From: Eimeria necatrix
Taxonomy: Eukaryota > Apicomplexa > Conoidasida > Eucoccidiorida > Eimeriidae
NCBI RefSeq assembly: GCF_000499385.1
Contig: NW_013651943.1
Location: forward strand, 1-10,785
Length of the DNA stretch: 10,785 nucleotides
Direction of reading: 5' to 3'
The notes under the pieces were generated by a model. The model was not told the DNA's origin and did no database searches. It was given only the letters and a program-made list of their open reading frames with translations. The position numbers and the translations under genes were made by a program. Of this stretch, positions 1 to 6,880 are shown piece by piece. Every line of letters begins with the position of its first letter. Positions within the stretch are counted from its first letter, which is position 1.

Positions 1-60
<60 letters not shown>
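1..60 (+). repeat. (AGC)20 trinucleotide array at left edge
   Basis: This is a pure AGC/CAG array, cut by the window edge. On the minus strand, continuing the frame of the adjacent coding island, it would read as a leucine run, which is uncommon for coccidian homopolymer runs. It may therefore be intronic or lie past an unseen splice site. Confidence 0.95.
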
Positions 61-62
<2 letters not shown>

Positions 63-433
63 TTCCTTTTGCCTGAACTGGGCGAAGAAGTGCGCAGCAC
101 AGCCCTCGAGGCCTCGAGCATCGTTTTGTTTGCTGCGTTTTGTCTCCAGCAGCAAATCCATTAATTGAAAGTCAAAGACTGCTGCTTTGTCTCCGCAGCG
201 CCCGCTGGCTGGCAGCAGCACGCGCAGCAGCGCGCCTCCTGCAGCAGCAGCAGCAGCTGCTGCTGCTGCTGCGGGGCCCCCCGAGCTGCTGCTGCTGCTG
301 CTGCCGTTGCTGCTGCTGTGGCCGCCACGGCGACACAGCTGCAGGATTAAAGCGTCAAAGGAAGGCCAGAAAGTTAGCTGCACACAACGCGCAAAGCACC
401 TGCTGCTGCTGCTGCTGCTAGTGCTGCTGCTGC

Positions 434-465
<32 letters not shown>

Positions 466-600
466 GTGCTGCTGCTGCTAGTGCTGCTGCTGCTAGTGCA
501 GCTGCTGCTGCTGAGATCGAAACCTAGCATTTGCTTCTTACGCGCTGGAGAGCATGCTGGGGGGCCAGCCGAACGACACTCAGAAGAGGGTTTAAAGGGT

Positions 601-646
<46 letters not shown>

Positions 647-773
647 GGTTGCTGCCTGCTGCTCCAGCTCCGGCAGAGCAGGAAAAAGAAGCCGAAACCA
701 ATCCAGCAGCAGCACGGGGCCGCCCTGCAGCAACTCGTCGCGGACACGCATGCAGGTAGGGCAGGGTGAAGGT

Positions 774-824
<51 letters not shown>

Positions 825-937
825 GGCACAGCAGCAGGATCCTGATCTCCCCAGCTGCAGTAACCACCAAAGCTTCGATCAGCCAGAGCCCTTTAGCAAC
901 AGCAGCAGTCGCAGCAGCAGCAGTCGCAACCACAGCA

Positions 938-1005
<68 letters not shown>

Positions 1006-1124
1006 TACCTCAGATGGCGCCCAGGCCACGAGTTTGGTGCCGCAGGCCTCTCGGCCAAAAGCAGCAAAGCGAAGCGGCGGAGACCCTGTGAGCCGCAGCG
1101 CTGCCTGTGCACTCCAGCAGTACA

Positions 1125-1182
<58 letters not shown>

Positions 1183-1469
1183 CCCCCTCGGGCGCTGCTG
1201 CTGCTGCTGCTGCTGCCGGTAAGCCAGCCACGCAAGCCCCAAACCGCCCCCATGCAACTGCAGCAGCACATGGAGCCCGTGGCCGTCGCAGTGCACAGCC
1301 AAGAGGGTACTGGGGGCCCCCGGGGGCCCCCCAGCTGGGGGCCCCCTGGGGGCCCCTCTGAAGGGGGCCCCCAGCGCTGCAGCAGCAGCAGCAGGCAGCT
1401 TCGCCACAGCGGCCGTCCTAAAATCAACACTGCACACGACCCCGCTGCTGCTGCTGCTGCTGCTGCTGC

Positions 1470-1522
<53 letters not shown>

Positions 1523-1626
1523 AGGCGCTGCAGCAGCAGCCGATCGTCATGCGTGTGCGTCACAACAATGAACCCCTGCTGCGCTGCATGCATTTGGCAG
1601 CAACCTGGGGAGCACGGGGCGGCCTC

Positions 1627-1667
<41 letters not shown>

Positions 1668-1854
1668 GCTCCGGGCGCAGCAGCAGCGGCCTGTCAGTCT
1701 GCGGCAGGTGCTGCAGCAGCCGCCTGTAGTACCCCCGCAGCTGCAGCAGCGAAAGCTGCTGCCCCAGCAGCAGCCGCAGCGAGGAAGCAGCAGGCCGGGC
1801 CAGAGGAAGGGCCCCCCGCAGCAGCAAGGCTCGGGTCTCGGCCGCACTGGCGAA

Positions 1855-1915
<61 letters not shown>

Positions 1916-1988
1916 GCAGCTGCTGGGGACACAGCTGATGGGGCACTTTCTGCTGCGGGCTTGGATGCGGCGGTAGCCGCGTCGCTCG

Positions 1989-2043
<55 letters not shown>

Positions 2044-2327
2044 CAACGCAGCAGCACCGCTGCAGCACGCAGCAGCAATGCGATCTGCAGCAGCAGCGGC
2101 TTCAATGTTTGCTGCCGTGCTGCGTCTCAGCAGCAGGCTTGCTGGATCCTCAGCAACAGCAGCAATTCCAGCAGCAGCAGCAGCAGCAGCAGCAGCGCCT
2201 AAGGGAGGCCACGACAGAAAGCGAAGGCCGCAACCCCACAGCTGCTGCAGCCCAGCAGCAGCAGCAGCTGCTGCGGGGCGGATGGAGATGCACAAAGCAG
2301 CAGAGACGGGCCCCTGCTGCAGCTGCT

Positions 2328-2368
<41 letters not shown>

Positions 2369-2516
2369 TGCTGCTGCCCCTGCTCTTGCTGCTGCCCCTG
2401 CTGCTGCACCTGCTCTTGCTGCTGCCCCTGCTGCTGCCCTTCGACTAAATTGGCAGGCCGTGAAAGAACGTCGCGCGGCTGGCTCAGCTCCTTCCCCTGC
2501 TGCTGCTGCTGCTGCC

Positions 2517-2548
<32 letters not shown>

Positions 2549-2669
2549 AGTGTTGTTCTGCCACAGAGGAGCCTCGGCTGCTGCCCCTTTAGCTGCACTG
2601 CTGCTGCTAAGCCGTACGGCTCGGGCGCGACTTCGGCGAGCGGTGGCAGCAGCTGCATGCAGCAGCAAG

Positions 2670-2704
<35 letters not shown>

Positions 2705-3097
2705 ATGCTGCTGTCGGGCTGGTGAAACACGAGAGACAACTGGGGCCCCCCGCTGCCCTGTGGGGGCCCCTTCTGGCTGCTGCTCGGTGTGGGGCCCCCA
2801 GGGGCTGCTGCCCCACACTTCAGGGCCTCTGCATGCAGCAGCAGCAGCTCGCAGCTCTCTAGGGGCCCCCGGGGCCCCTGGGGCCCCGGGGGCCCCAAAG
2901 GGTCTTTTTCTGCTGCTGCGGGGGGCTGGCTGGGCGCTTCTGCTGCAGCAGGCTGGCCTGCTGCTGCTGCAGCAGGCTGGCCTGCTGCTGCTGCAGCAGG
3001 CTGGCCTGCTGCTGCTGCAGCAGGCTGCTCAGCTGCAGCAGCAGCAGCCACCGAGAACACTGCAGCCACTATAGGTTCCCGGGGCTGCCACCACCTG

Positions 3098-3148
<51 letters not shown>

Positions 3149-3574
3149 AGATCTAGTACCCAGTATAGCTCCGTGCAGTCATCTCTAAGACACAAAAAAT
3201 TGTCCCCTGCAGCAAAATGCATGCAACTCAGCTTGGGGGGCCCCCCTGAGGCCTCCCGGGGGCCCCCTCCCCCACAGCTAGGGCACAAGTGGGGGCCCCC
3301 TTGGGGCCCCCCCGGGGGGCCCCCTTGGGGCCCCCGTTGGGGCCCCCCTTGGGGGCCCCCCGGGGGCTCCTCCTGAGCCTGGGGGCCCCCTTGGGGGCCC
3401 CCCGGGGGCCCCTCCTGGCGCCCCCCATTGGAGCCCTCTTGGGGGCCCCCATGTTGAAGCTGCCATTTAGGCGGCAAGCAGCAACAGGAAGTCTTGTGAG
3501 AACATCAATTATAAATATGCAAATGTGTCTCCTTTTGCTGCTGCAGCAAGCGCTAGTTTGGGTCCCGCTGCTGC

Positions 3575-3617
<43 letters not shown>

Positions 3618-3759
3618 GAAGGGGGCCTCGCTGCTGCTGCTGCTGGGCTCCAGTGCCGCAGCAGCAGCATCGCTGGGGGGCCCCCTCAGGGGGGCCCCCG
3701 GGGGCCCCTTAAGCCGCCGCCGTTTAGCGCTGTGGCGGCCGTCTGCCGTGTCCCACTGC

Positions 3760-3817
<58 letters not shown>

Positions 3818-4283
3818 ACCAGCAGCCGCAGGTGGGGCAGCCTTCCAGCACGCACGCAACAGCAACTGCTGCTCCCCCCTCAGCAGCAGCAAACACATCT
3901 GGGGACTGCAGCCGCTGCTGCAGCAGCTGCATCAGCCTTTGCATGCGCGGGGGGCCCCCCGTGGCCCCTTCGGGGGGCCCCCGGGGGCCCCCCTGAGGGT
4001 CCCACCCCGCAGCAGCCCCAGGGGGGCCCCCAGGAGGGTCCGCAGCAGAGCTCAAGGGGGGGCCCCCAGGGGGCCCCCAGTGTCTAGGGGCCCCCTGCGG
4101 CCCCCTAGGGGGGCCCCCCGGGGGGCCCCCCAGGGGGCCCCCAGGGGGGGCCCCCGGGGGGCCCCCTAGGGGGCCCCCTCGGGGGCCCCGTTCTTCACCA
4201 TGTAGGTTCACTAGGGGCTCGTCAAATGAGGGAATTAAATTCAAATAAGGAAAGCGACAAAGATAAAGGAACTGCTGCGACAT
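1..4283 (-). CDS. Large unrecognised gene with homopolymeric amino-acid runs, partial, exon structure unresolved
   Basis: I do not recognise this protein. The minus strand is open over long distances: 4307 to 3228 in one frame and 3477 to 592 in another, then coding-like islands in other frames down to the left edge. Gln, Ser and Ala runs, from CAG, AGC and GCA readings on the minus strand, alternate with varied protein-like islands such as GDNFLCLRDDCTELYWVLDL, QGFIVVTHTHDDRLLLQRL and KGLWLIEALVVTAAGEIRI. This matches the homopolymer-rich genes of Eimeria. The first ATG seen is at 4283 (MSQQFLYLCRFPYL...), but an upstream exon cannot be excluded. The short hydrophobic/aspartate-containing islands could belong to a beta-propeller, which is only a guess. 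The gene runs off the left edge. Long open frames are cheap in CAG-rich DNA, so the support comes from the varied islands rather than from ORF length. Confidence 0.55.
61..238 (-). CDS. Coding island of the left-hand gene (probable exon)
   Basis: On the minus strand this stretch reads as ordinary, varied protein with no long runs. It includes GDKAAVFDFQLMDLLLETKR, followed by SKQNDARGLEGCAAHFFAQF and RQKER. A CTGCAG acceptor-like site lies just upstream near 239. It is more convincing than most of the region because codon and residue use are diverse. It enters the CTG array at 60 in frame, giving leucines, or is spliced before that; no GT is seen at the junction. Product unknown. Confidence 0.55.
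339..399 (-). other. Probable short intron (61 bp)
   Basis: Read on the minus strand, the stretch begins CAG|GTGCTTTG and ends TTTAATCCTGCAG|CTG. A CTAAC branch-like motif follows GTGTGCAG, and a pyrimidine-rich stretch (TTTCTGGCCTTCCTTT) precedes the acceptor. It is the best-formed conventional intron in the left half and supports minus-strand transcription here. Confidence 0.55.
403..518 (-). repeat. CTG array interrupted by CTAGTG units
   Basis: Blocks of three to six CTG are separated by CTAGTG at least five times, forming a higher-order minisatellite. On the minus strand the interruption places TAG in one reading frame, so this part is unlikely to be coding in the Ser frame. Confidence 0.85.
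524..770 (-). CDS. Coding island of the left-hand gene (probable exon)
   Basis: The minus strand reads CPTCMRVRDELLQ, GGPVLLLDWFRLLFPALPEL and EQQ, then an Ala-rich run, then DPLNPLLSVVRLAPQHALQR. A possible acceptor TTGCTGCAG|GGC lies just before GGPVLLL. The frame differs from that of the large open frame to its right, so an intron or frame change must lie between about 770 and 870; I could not choose a donor. Product unrecognised. Confidence 0.45.
774..1003 (+). repeat. CAG arrays (774-837 and 898-1003)
   Basis: Two CAG-rich arrays in the plus orientation flank the coding island encoding LWLIEALVVTAAGEIRI on the minus strand. In that frame the longer array reads as an alanine run of GCT codons. 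The orientation is opposite to most arrays in 1000-4000. Confidence 0.9.
838..3207 (-). CDS. Main open segment of the left-hand gene
   Basis: A probable acceptor, TGCATTTTGCTGCAG|GGG, lies near 3208 on the minus strand. From there one frame stays open for over 2.3 kb. In order it holds GDNFLCLRDDCTELYWVLDL, a Gln run (about 3100-3150), repeated GQPAAAAA units, PQLSLVFHQPDSS with a Ser run, several Gln runs, Ala-rich stretches, QLRGYYRRLLQHLPQTDRP, QGFIVVTHTHDDRLLLQRL, a long Ser run (about 1443-1523), VVCSVDFRTAAVAKLP, a Gly/Pro/Ala block from GGGGGCCCCC DNA (about 1312-1376), LAVHCDGHGLHVLLQLHGGG, a Gln run, LYCWSAQAALRLTGSPPL and GREACGTKLVAWAPSEVP. Part of the low-complexity DNA could be introns with coincidentally open frames. 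Function unknown. Confidence 0.5.
1127..1215 (-). repeat. CTG arrays (poly-Gln in the minus-strand gene)
   Basis: There are about 18 CTG units at 1127-1180 and a second short run at 1195-1215. The minus-strand open frame reads both as glutamine (CAG) runs separated by RPRGK. Confidence 0.9.
1312..1376. repeat. GGGGGCCCCC palindromic block
   Basis: About five G4-6C4-6 palindromes are separated by short spacers. The minus-strand frame stays open and reads Gly/Pro/Ala (GAPFRGAPRGPP). It ends at CCCCCAG|TACCC, which could also serve as a splice acceptor. Confidence 0.85.
1443..1523 (-). repeat. GCT array (poly-Ser in the minus-strand gene)
   Basis: There are about 27 GCT units with one GCC interruption. 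On the minus strand this reads as AGC serine codons with a single glycine. Confidence 0.92.
1627..2043 (-). repeat. Cluster of CTG/GCT arrays (1627-1665, 1855-1908, 1989-2043)
   Basis: Three arrays of roughly 13 to 18 units each, with rare TTG interruptions. In the minus-strand open frame they read as Ala, Ser and Gln runs respectively, showing that the frame relative to the triplet shifts between arrays. Confidence 0.88.
2333..2550 (-). repeat. Interrupted CTG arrays encoding Gln-rich stretch
   Basis: CTG runs are broken by CCC, TTG and CTC triplets. The minus strand reads Gln-rich sequence with G, E and V interruptions (GQQQGQQQEQVQQQ), separated by KELSQPRDVLSRPANLVEG. Confidence 0.85.
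2937..3030 (-). repeat. 24-bp tandem repeat encoding GQPAAAAA
   Basis: A 24-bp unit containing GCTGGCCTGCTGCTGCTGCA is repeated about three to four times almost perfectly. On the minus strand it encodes the 8-residue unit GQPAAAAA at least three times, and the copies stay in frame. The near identity points to recent expansion. Confidence 0.9.
3098..3150 (-). repeat. CTG array (poly-Gln)
   Basis: About 17 CTG units read as glutamine directly after WVLDL in the minus-strand open frame. Confidence 0.92.
3232..3450. repeat. GGGGGCCCCC array
   Basis: About fifteen G4-6C4-6 palindromic cores are joined by TTG, CGTT or TCC spacers. Two open frames of the left-hand gene overlap here on the minus strand, so this is the likely site of an intron between the N-terminal and main segments. 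The right side of the junction could use the acceptor near 3208; no clear donor was found. Confidence 0.88.
3440..4283 (-). CDS. N-terminal segment of the left-hand gene
   Basis: The first ATG on the minus strand is at 4283 and gives MSQQFLYLCRFPYLNLIPSF, then DEPLVNLHGEE. The frame then crosses a GGGGGCCCCC array (about 3950-4190, Gly/Pro/Ala-rich if translated), continues with MQRLMQLLQQRLQSPDVFAA and AVACVLEGCPTCGCW, a Ser run from the CTG array at 3763-3818, EQWDTADGRHSAKRRRLK, further Ala and Ser runs, and RRHICIFIIDVLTRLPVAAC. The frame is open to 3228. The GC arrays may instead be introns, which would split this into three exons. No family was recognised. Confidence 0.45.
3577..3818 (-). 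repeat. CTG arrays (3577-3617 and 3763-3818) with GGGGGCCCCC block between
   Basis: Two CTG arrays of about 13 and 18 units read as Ala and Ser in the minus-strand frame. Between them, at 3674-3708, lies a G/C palindromic block. Confidence 0.88.
3948..4188. repeat. Dense GGGGGCCCCC array
   Basis: About 240 bp are made almost entirely of G3-7C3-7 blocks in irregular 9-12 bp steps. Each core is self-complementary. The minus-strand frame stays open throughout (Gly, Pro, Arg, Ala). Confidence 0.92.
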
Positions 4284-4289
4284 GTTTGG

Positions 4290-4303
4290 GGTGTACGTAC
4301 ACC
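4290..4303. promoter_or_regulatory. 14-bp perfect palindrome GGTGTACGTACACC
   Basis: A perfect palindrome lies 6 bp upstream of the minus-strand ATG at 4283. It contains two inverted GTGTAC half-sites. GTAC-core motifs are known binding sites of some apicomplexan AP2 factors, such as Plasmodium AP2-G. A regulatory role here is inferred only from position and symmetry. Confidence 0.35.
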
Positions 4304-4383
4304 TCAAGACAGCAGAAAGAATTGAGGGGGCCCCTAGAGGCGGGGCCTCCTGCAGGCGGAGGGCTTCCTGGATCTGCTGAGCG

Positions 4384-4436
4384 TTTAGGGTTTAGGGTTT
4401 AGGGTTTAGGGTTTAGGGTTTAGGGTTTAGGGTTTG
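4384..4436 (+). repeat. Internal TTTAGGG array (about 7 units)
   Basis: A perfect telomere-type heptamer array in plus orientation, lying between the left-hand gene and the AT-rich island. Confidence 0.97.
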
Positions 4437-5130
4437 GGGGTGTGGGAGCAGTCTTCTCCTCTGCGACCGAGCTGGGGCCCCAGCTATAAACACTTGTGTG
4501 CACTTATGTCCATTTTCACTTTCATTTCTAATTCATTTTTATATTTAATTCTACAAATATTCTTTTCTTATTCTCCCACCCTTGCGCAGCTGTGGCTGGG
4601 GCCCCCTCGGGGCCCCCTCGAGGGGCCCCAGGGGCCCTTGGGGGCCCCTGGGGGCCCCCTGGGGGCCCCCGGGGGCCCCCTGGGGGCCCCCAGGACCTCA
4701 TGCCTTATGTTATGCACACAAATGCCTTCTTACGGGGCCCCCAAGGTGCTGCTGCACGACTTTTCGTGCATTTTCTGCCAAACCCTGGGGCCCCCCGGGA
4801 GGCCTAGTGAACCCTGGGGCCCCTAGCCGGGCCCCCAGCCCTGGGGGCCCCCCCGCACCAAAGTGCTGCTGCCTGCTGGGGGGCCCCACCCATACTTCGC
4901 GCAGCCTCAGGGGGGCCCCCAAAAGCTCCCGGGGGGCCCCCAAAGGCTCCCCGGGGGCCCCCAAGAACTCCCTGGGGGCCCCCAAGAACTCCCTGGGGGC
5001 CCCCAAGAACTCCCTGGGGGCCCCCAAAAGCTCATGGGGGGCCCCCAAAAGCTCATAGGGGGCCCCCATGCCCCCAAAAGCTCCTGGGGGGCCCCCAAAA
5101 GCCATTAGGGGGCCCACAAAAGCTAGGTGT
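4437..5130. other. Region without a supported gene: AT-rich island and GC-palindrome arrays
   Basis: Positions 4484-4575 are strikingly AT-rich for this window. They contain TATAAA at 4484 and end, in plus sense, in a pyrimidine-rich tract with CTTGCGCAG, an acceptor-like site. The stretch could be a promoter or an intron fragment. GGGGGCCCCC blocks follow at 4597-4695. A short minus-strand island (GLAENARKVVQQHLGG, about 4740-4790) with an upstream TTTGGCAG could be a small exon, but nothing confirms it. Confidence 0.5.
4912..5125. repeat. 21-bp minisatellite with G5C5 palindromic core (about 10 copies)
   Basis: The unit is GGGGGCCCCCAAGAACTCCC plus T. The three central copies (about 4963-5025) appear identical and the outer ones vary (AAAAGCTCAT, AAAAGCTCCT, AAAGGCTCCC). 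The 21-bp period keeps the frame, so every frame reads as a 7-residue repeat such as GAPKNSL. Each unit carries a 10-bp self-complementary core. Confidence 0.93.
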
Positions 5131-5133
5131 CTG

Positions 5134-5452
5134 TTGTTGCTGCTGCTGCTGTTGCTGTCACTGCTGCTGCTGCTCCTGCTGCTCCTGCTGCAGTACCTAG
5201 TGCTGCAGCAGAGTGCTGCTCGTCCCACGTTGTTGCTGCTGCTGCTGCAATCAGCAGCAGCCGGTGACTACTTCTGTTGCTGCTGCTGAAGTTGCTGCGC
5301 GTGCTGATGCTGCTTTGCTGCAGCAAGGGTTTGAAGCTGCTGCTGCTGCTGCTGCCACTACTGCTGCTTCTGGTGCTGCTACTGCGGCTACTGCTGCTGC
5401 TGCTGGCACTCCGACTGCGGCTGCTGCTGCTGCCGCTGCTGCTGCTGCTGCT
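5134..5452 (-). repeat. Imperfect CTG-rich region
   Basis: CTG runs are interrupted by TTG, CTC, CTA, CGG and GCC triplets, longest at about 5340-5452. Both strands have open frames (Ser-rich on minus, Ala-rich on plus), so translation cannot be judged from openness alone. Confidence 0.8.
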
Positions 5453-5536
5453 GACAATGGGCGCAGCGCTGCGCTGCACTCTTTTCATTTGCTGCAGGAG
5501 AGCCGCAGCAGCTCGCTGGCCTCTAGAGGAAGCTAA
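5213..5536 (+). pseudogene. Plus-strand open frame ending in a copy of the ATPase C-terminal segment
   Basis: The frame is Ala-rich (RADAALLQQGFEAAAA...) and then reads DNGRSAALHSFHLLQESRSS and SLASRGS before TAA. The last 15 residues, LLQESRSSSLASRGS, match [15 protein letters not shown] of ATPase exon E7 on the opposite strand at 12 positions. The DNA also matches, with a stretch of 23 identical bases followed by mostly silent changes, and both copies run directly into AAACCCT repeats. Upstream, CTCTTTTCATTTGCTGCAG could be an acceptor. This may be an inverted duplicate fragment or the last exon of a paralogue; the sequence does not decide. Confidence 0.4.
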
Positions 5537-5570
5537 ACCCTAAACCCTAAACCCTAAACCCTAAACCCTA
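5535..5570 (-). repeat. Internal AAACCCT array
   Basis: Five units directly follow the E7-like segment. The first heptamer supplies the TAA stop of the plus-strand frame. Confidence 0.96.
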
Positions 5571-5860
5571 GGCTGTCGAAGCACTTTGGGCAGCTGCCCG
5601 CTAAAGCTGCTTTTGCTGTTCTCTTTTTCACAGCAGCAAAAAGCCAAGTTCAGGGGGCGCTGCTTTGCACCTCTAAACCCTAAACCCTAAACCCTAAACC
5701 CTAAACCCTAGGCCCTGGCGTTTGACTGAAGAACAAGTTCTTCTTTTCGAAGAACGCCGAAGGCCCCCACGTCTTTTAGGGTTTAGGGTCTGGGGGATGC
5801 AGCAGCTGCCGCTTCAAGTTGCAAACCCTAAACCCTAAACCCTAAACCCTAAACCATCGA
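5571..5860. other. Heptamer arrays with short unique spacers, no supported gene
   Basis: AAACCCT arrays lie at 5675-5710 and 5823-5855, and two TTTAGGG units lie at 5775-5788. The spacer at 5571-5674 contains CTGTTCTCTTTTTCACAG, a strong plus-strand acceptor-like site near 5632. The opposite strand reads EKENSKSSFSGQLPKVLRQP, which looks protein-like. Neither is enough to call an exon. Confidence 0.6.
5728..5755. promoter_or_regulatory. Alternating inverted GAAGAAC/GTTCTTC motif
   Basis: GAAGAAC, GTTCTTC and GAAGAAC follow each other with 2-bp and 5-bp spacers, giving two mutually exclusive 7-bp hairpins. The pattern of inverted GAA/TTC blocks also resembles heat-shock elements. Function not shown. 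Confidence 0.3.
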
Positions 5861-5986
5861 ATGGAGGTTTTGGCCTTCTGGCTGCGGAGCAACTGGGGCC
5901 TCAGCTGCTGCGGGGTTTGCTGCAGGGGCCCCCTGAACAGCAACAGCATGCGGCGGAGCTGCTGCTGTCACCCGCAGGCGCTCGCT

Positions 5987-6027
<41 letters not shown>

Positions 6028-6188
6028 CGCAGCAGACACAGGAGAAACGCCAGCGCATGCGAAACCCGAGATGTAACAGCAATAACAGCAATAGCAGCAG
6101 CAGCAGCACAAGCAGCAGCAGCAGCAACAGCAGCAAGAGCAGCACAAGCAGCAGCAGCAGCAACAGCAGCAGCAACAGCAGCTGCTAA
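5857..6188 (+). CDS. Coding-like stretch of uncertain strand
   Basis: On the plus strand it reads GFGLLAAEQLGPQLLRGLLQ, GPPEQQQHAAELLLSPAGAR and a Ser run. In the adjacent frame after the CAG array it reads TQQTQEKRQRMRNPR, then an Asn/Ser-rich tail ending in a stop near 6188. The CAG orientation favours the plus strand, since coccidian runs are usually CAG on the coding strand. The minus strand is also open, reading ERLRVTAAAPPHAVAVQG. No family recognised and no clear start. Confidence 0.25.
5989..6185 (+). repeat. CAG array (5989-6026) and CAG/CAA/ACA-mixed array (6076-6185)
   Basis: A pure CAG block of about 13 units is followed, after a 50-bp unique spacer, by a mixed array with CAA and ACA/AGA interruptions. 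Confidence 0.88.
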
Positions 6189-6202
6189 ACACGCCATCAA
6201 CA

Positions 6203-6232
6203 CTAGCTGCTTCCCAGTGTGGCCCGTATGCT
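6203..6232 (-). CDS. Candidate last exon (E10) of the calcium ATPase
   Basis: TCTTCCAG|AGC would give SIRATLGSS and then TAG. It fits phase 0 after E9 ending MSVLR. It is very short and there is no homology support. Confidence 0.25.
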   Translation of the reverse strand, partial: SIRATLGSS

Positions 6233-6514
6233 CTGGAAGACCCCAAGCCCTAAACCCTAAACCCTAAACCCTAAACCCTTGAAACCCTGACCTCTGTCGC
6301 CTAATTCCTAACCTCTAAACCCCAATTGCTAAACCTTAGTCCCTAAACCCTAACCCTAAACCCTTATCCCTAAACCTTAATCCTCAAACCCTAAACCCTA
6401 AACCCTAAACCCTAAACCCTCAACACGGACATGATTTGTTTGCGGTGCTCCTGAGTAAGGCGGGAAGAGGTGGAGTAGCCCATGCGGTTTGTCAGCCGCT
6501 CCGTAGACAACCTG

Positions 6515-6569
<55 letters not shown>

Positions 6570-6848
6570 TGTTCACGCGGCTTCAAGGAGTGCTGTGCAG
6601 GCCTTTTGCTGCAACCCTGGCGCTCCAACCCGAGCTACGGCGCTAGCATCAGCAGCAGCAGCAGCAGCAAGACCAGCAGCAGCAGCAGCAGCAGGGCCAG
6701 CAGCAGCAGCAGCAGCAGGAACAGCAGCAGTAGGACCAGCAGGAGCAGGACCCGCAGGACCAGCAGCAGCAGGACCCGCAGGACCGGCAGCACCAGCAGC
6801 AGCAAGACCAGAAGCAGCAGCAAGTCCAGCAGCACCAGCAGGACCAAT

Positions 6849-6880
<32 letters not shown>

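Noticed and set aside
187..759. Plus-strand frames rich in poly-Leu and poly-Cys
   Set aside because: They are complementary readings of CTG arrays, lack ordinary protein sequence, and run against the better-supported minus-strand islands.
1585..3226. TGCATGCA sites (1585-1592, 3219-3226) as AP2 regulatory sites
   Set aside because: The octamer is a known apicomplexan AP2 motif, but similar CTGCATGCAG strings arise easily beside CAG arrays, and these copies lie inside the gene body.
1312..4695. CpG-island or bacterial contamination explanation for the GC-rich blocks
   Set aside because: The blocks are simple G/C palindrome repeats interleaved with CAG arrays and eukaryotic splice-like signals.
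4912..5125. CRISPR-like array
   Set aside because: The 21-bp units are contiguous with no distinct spacers, and the genome is eukaryotic.
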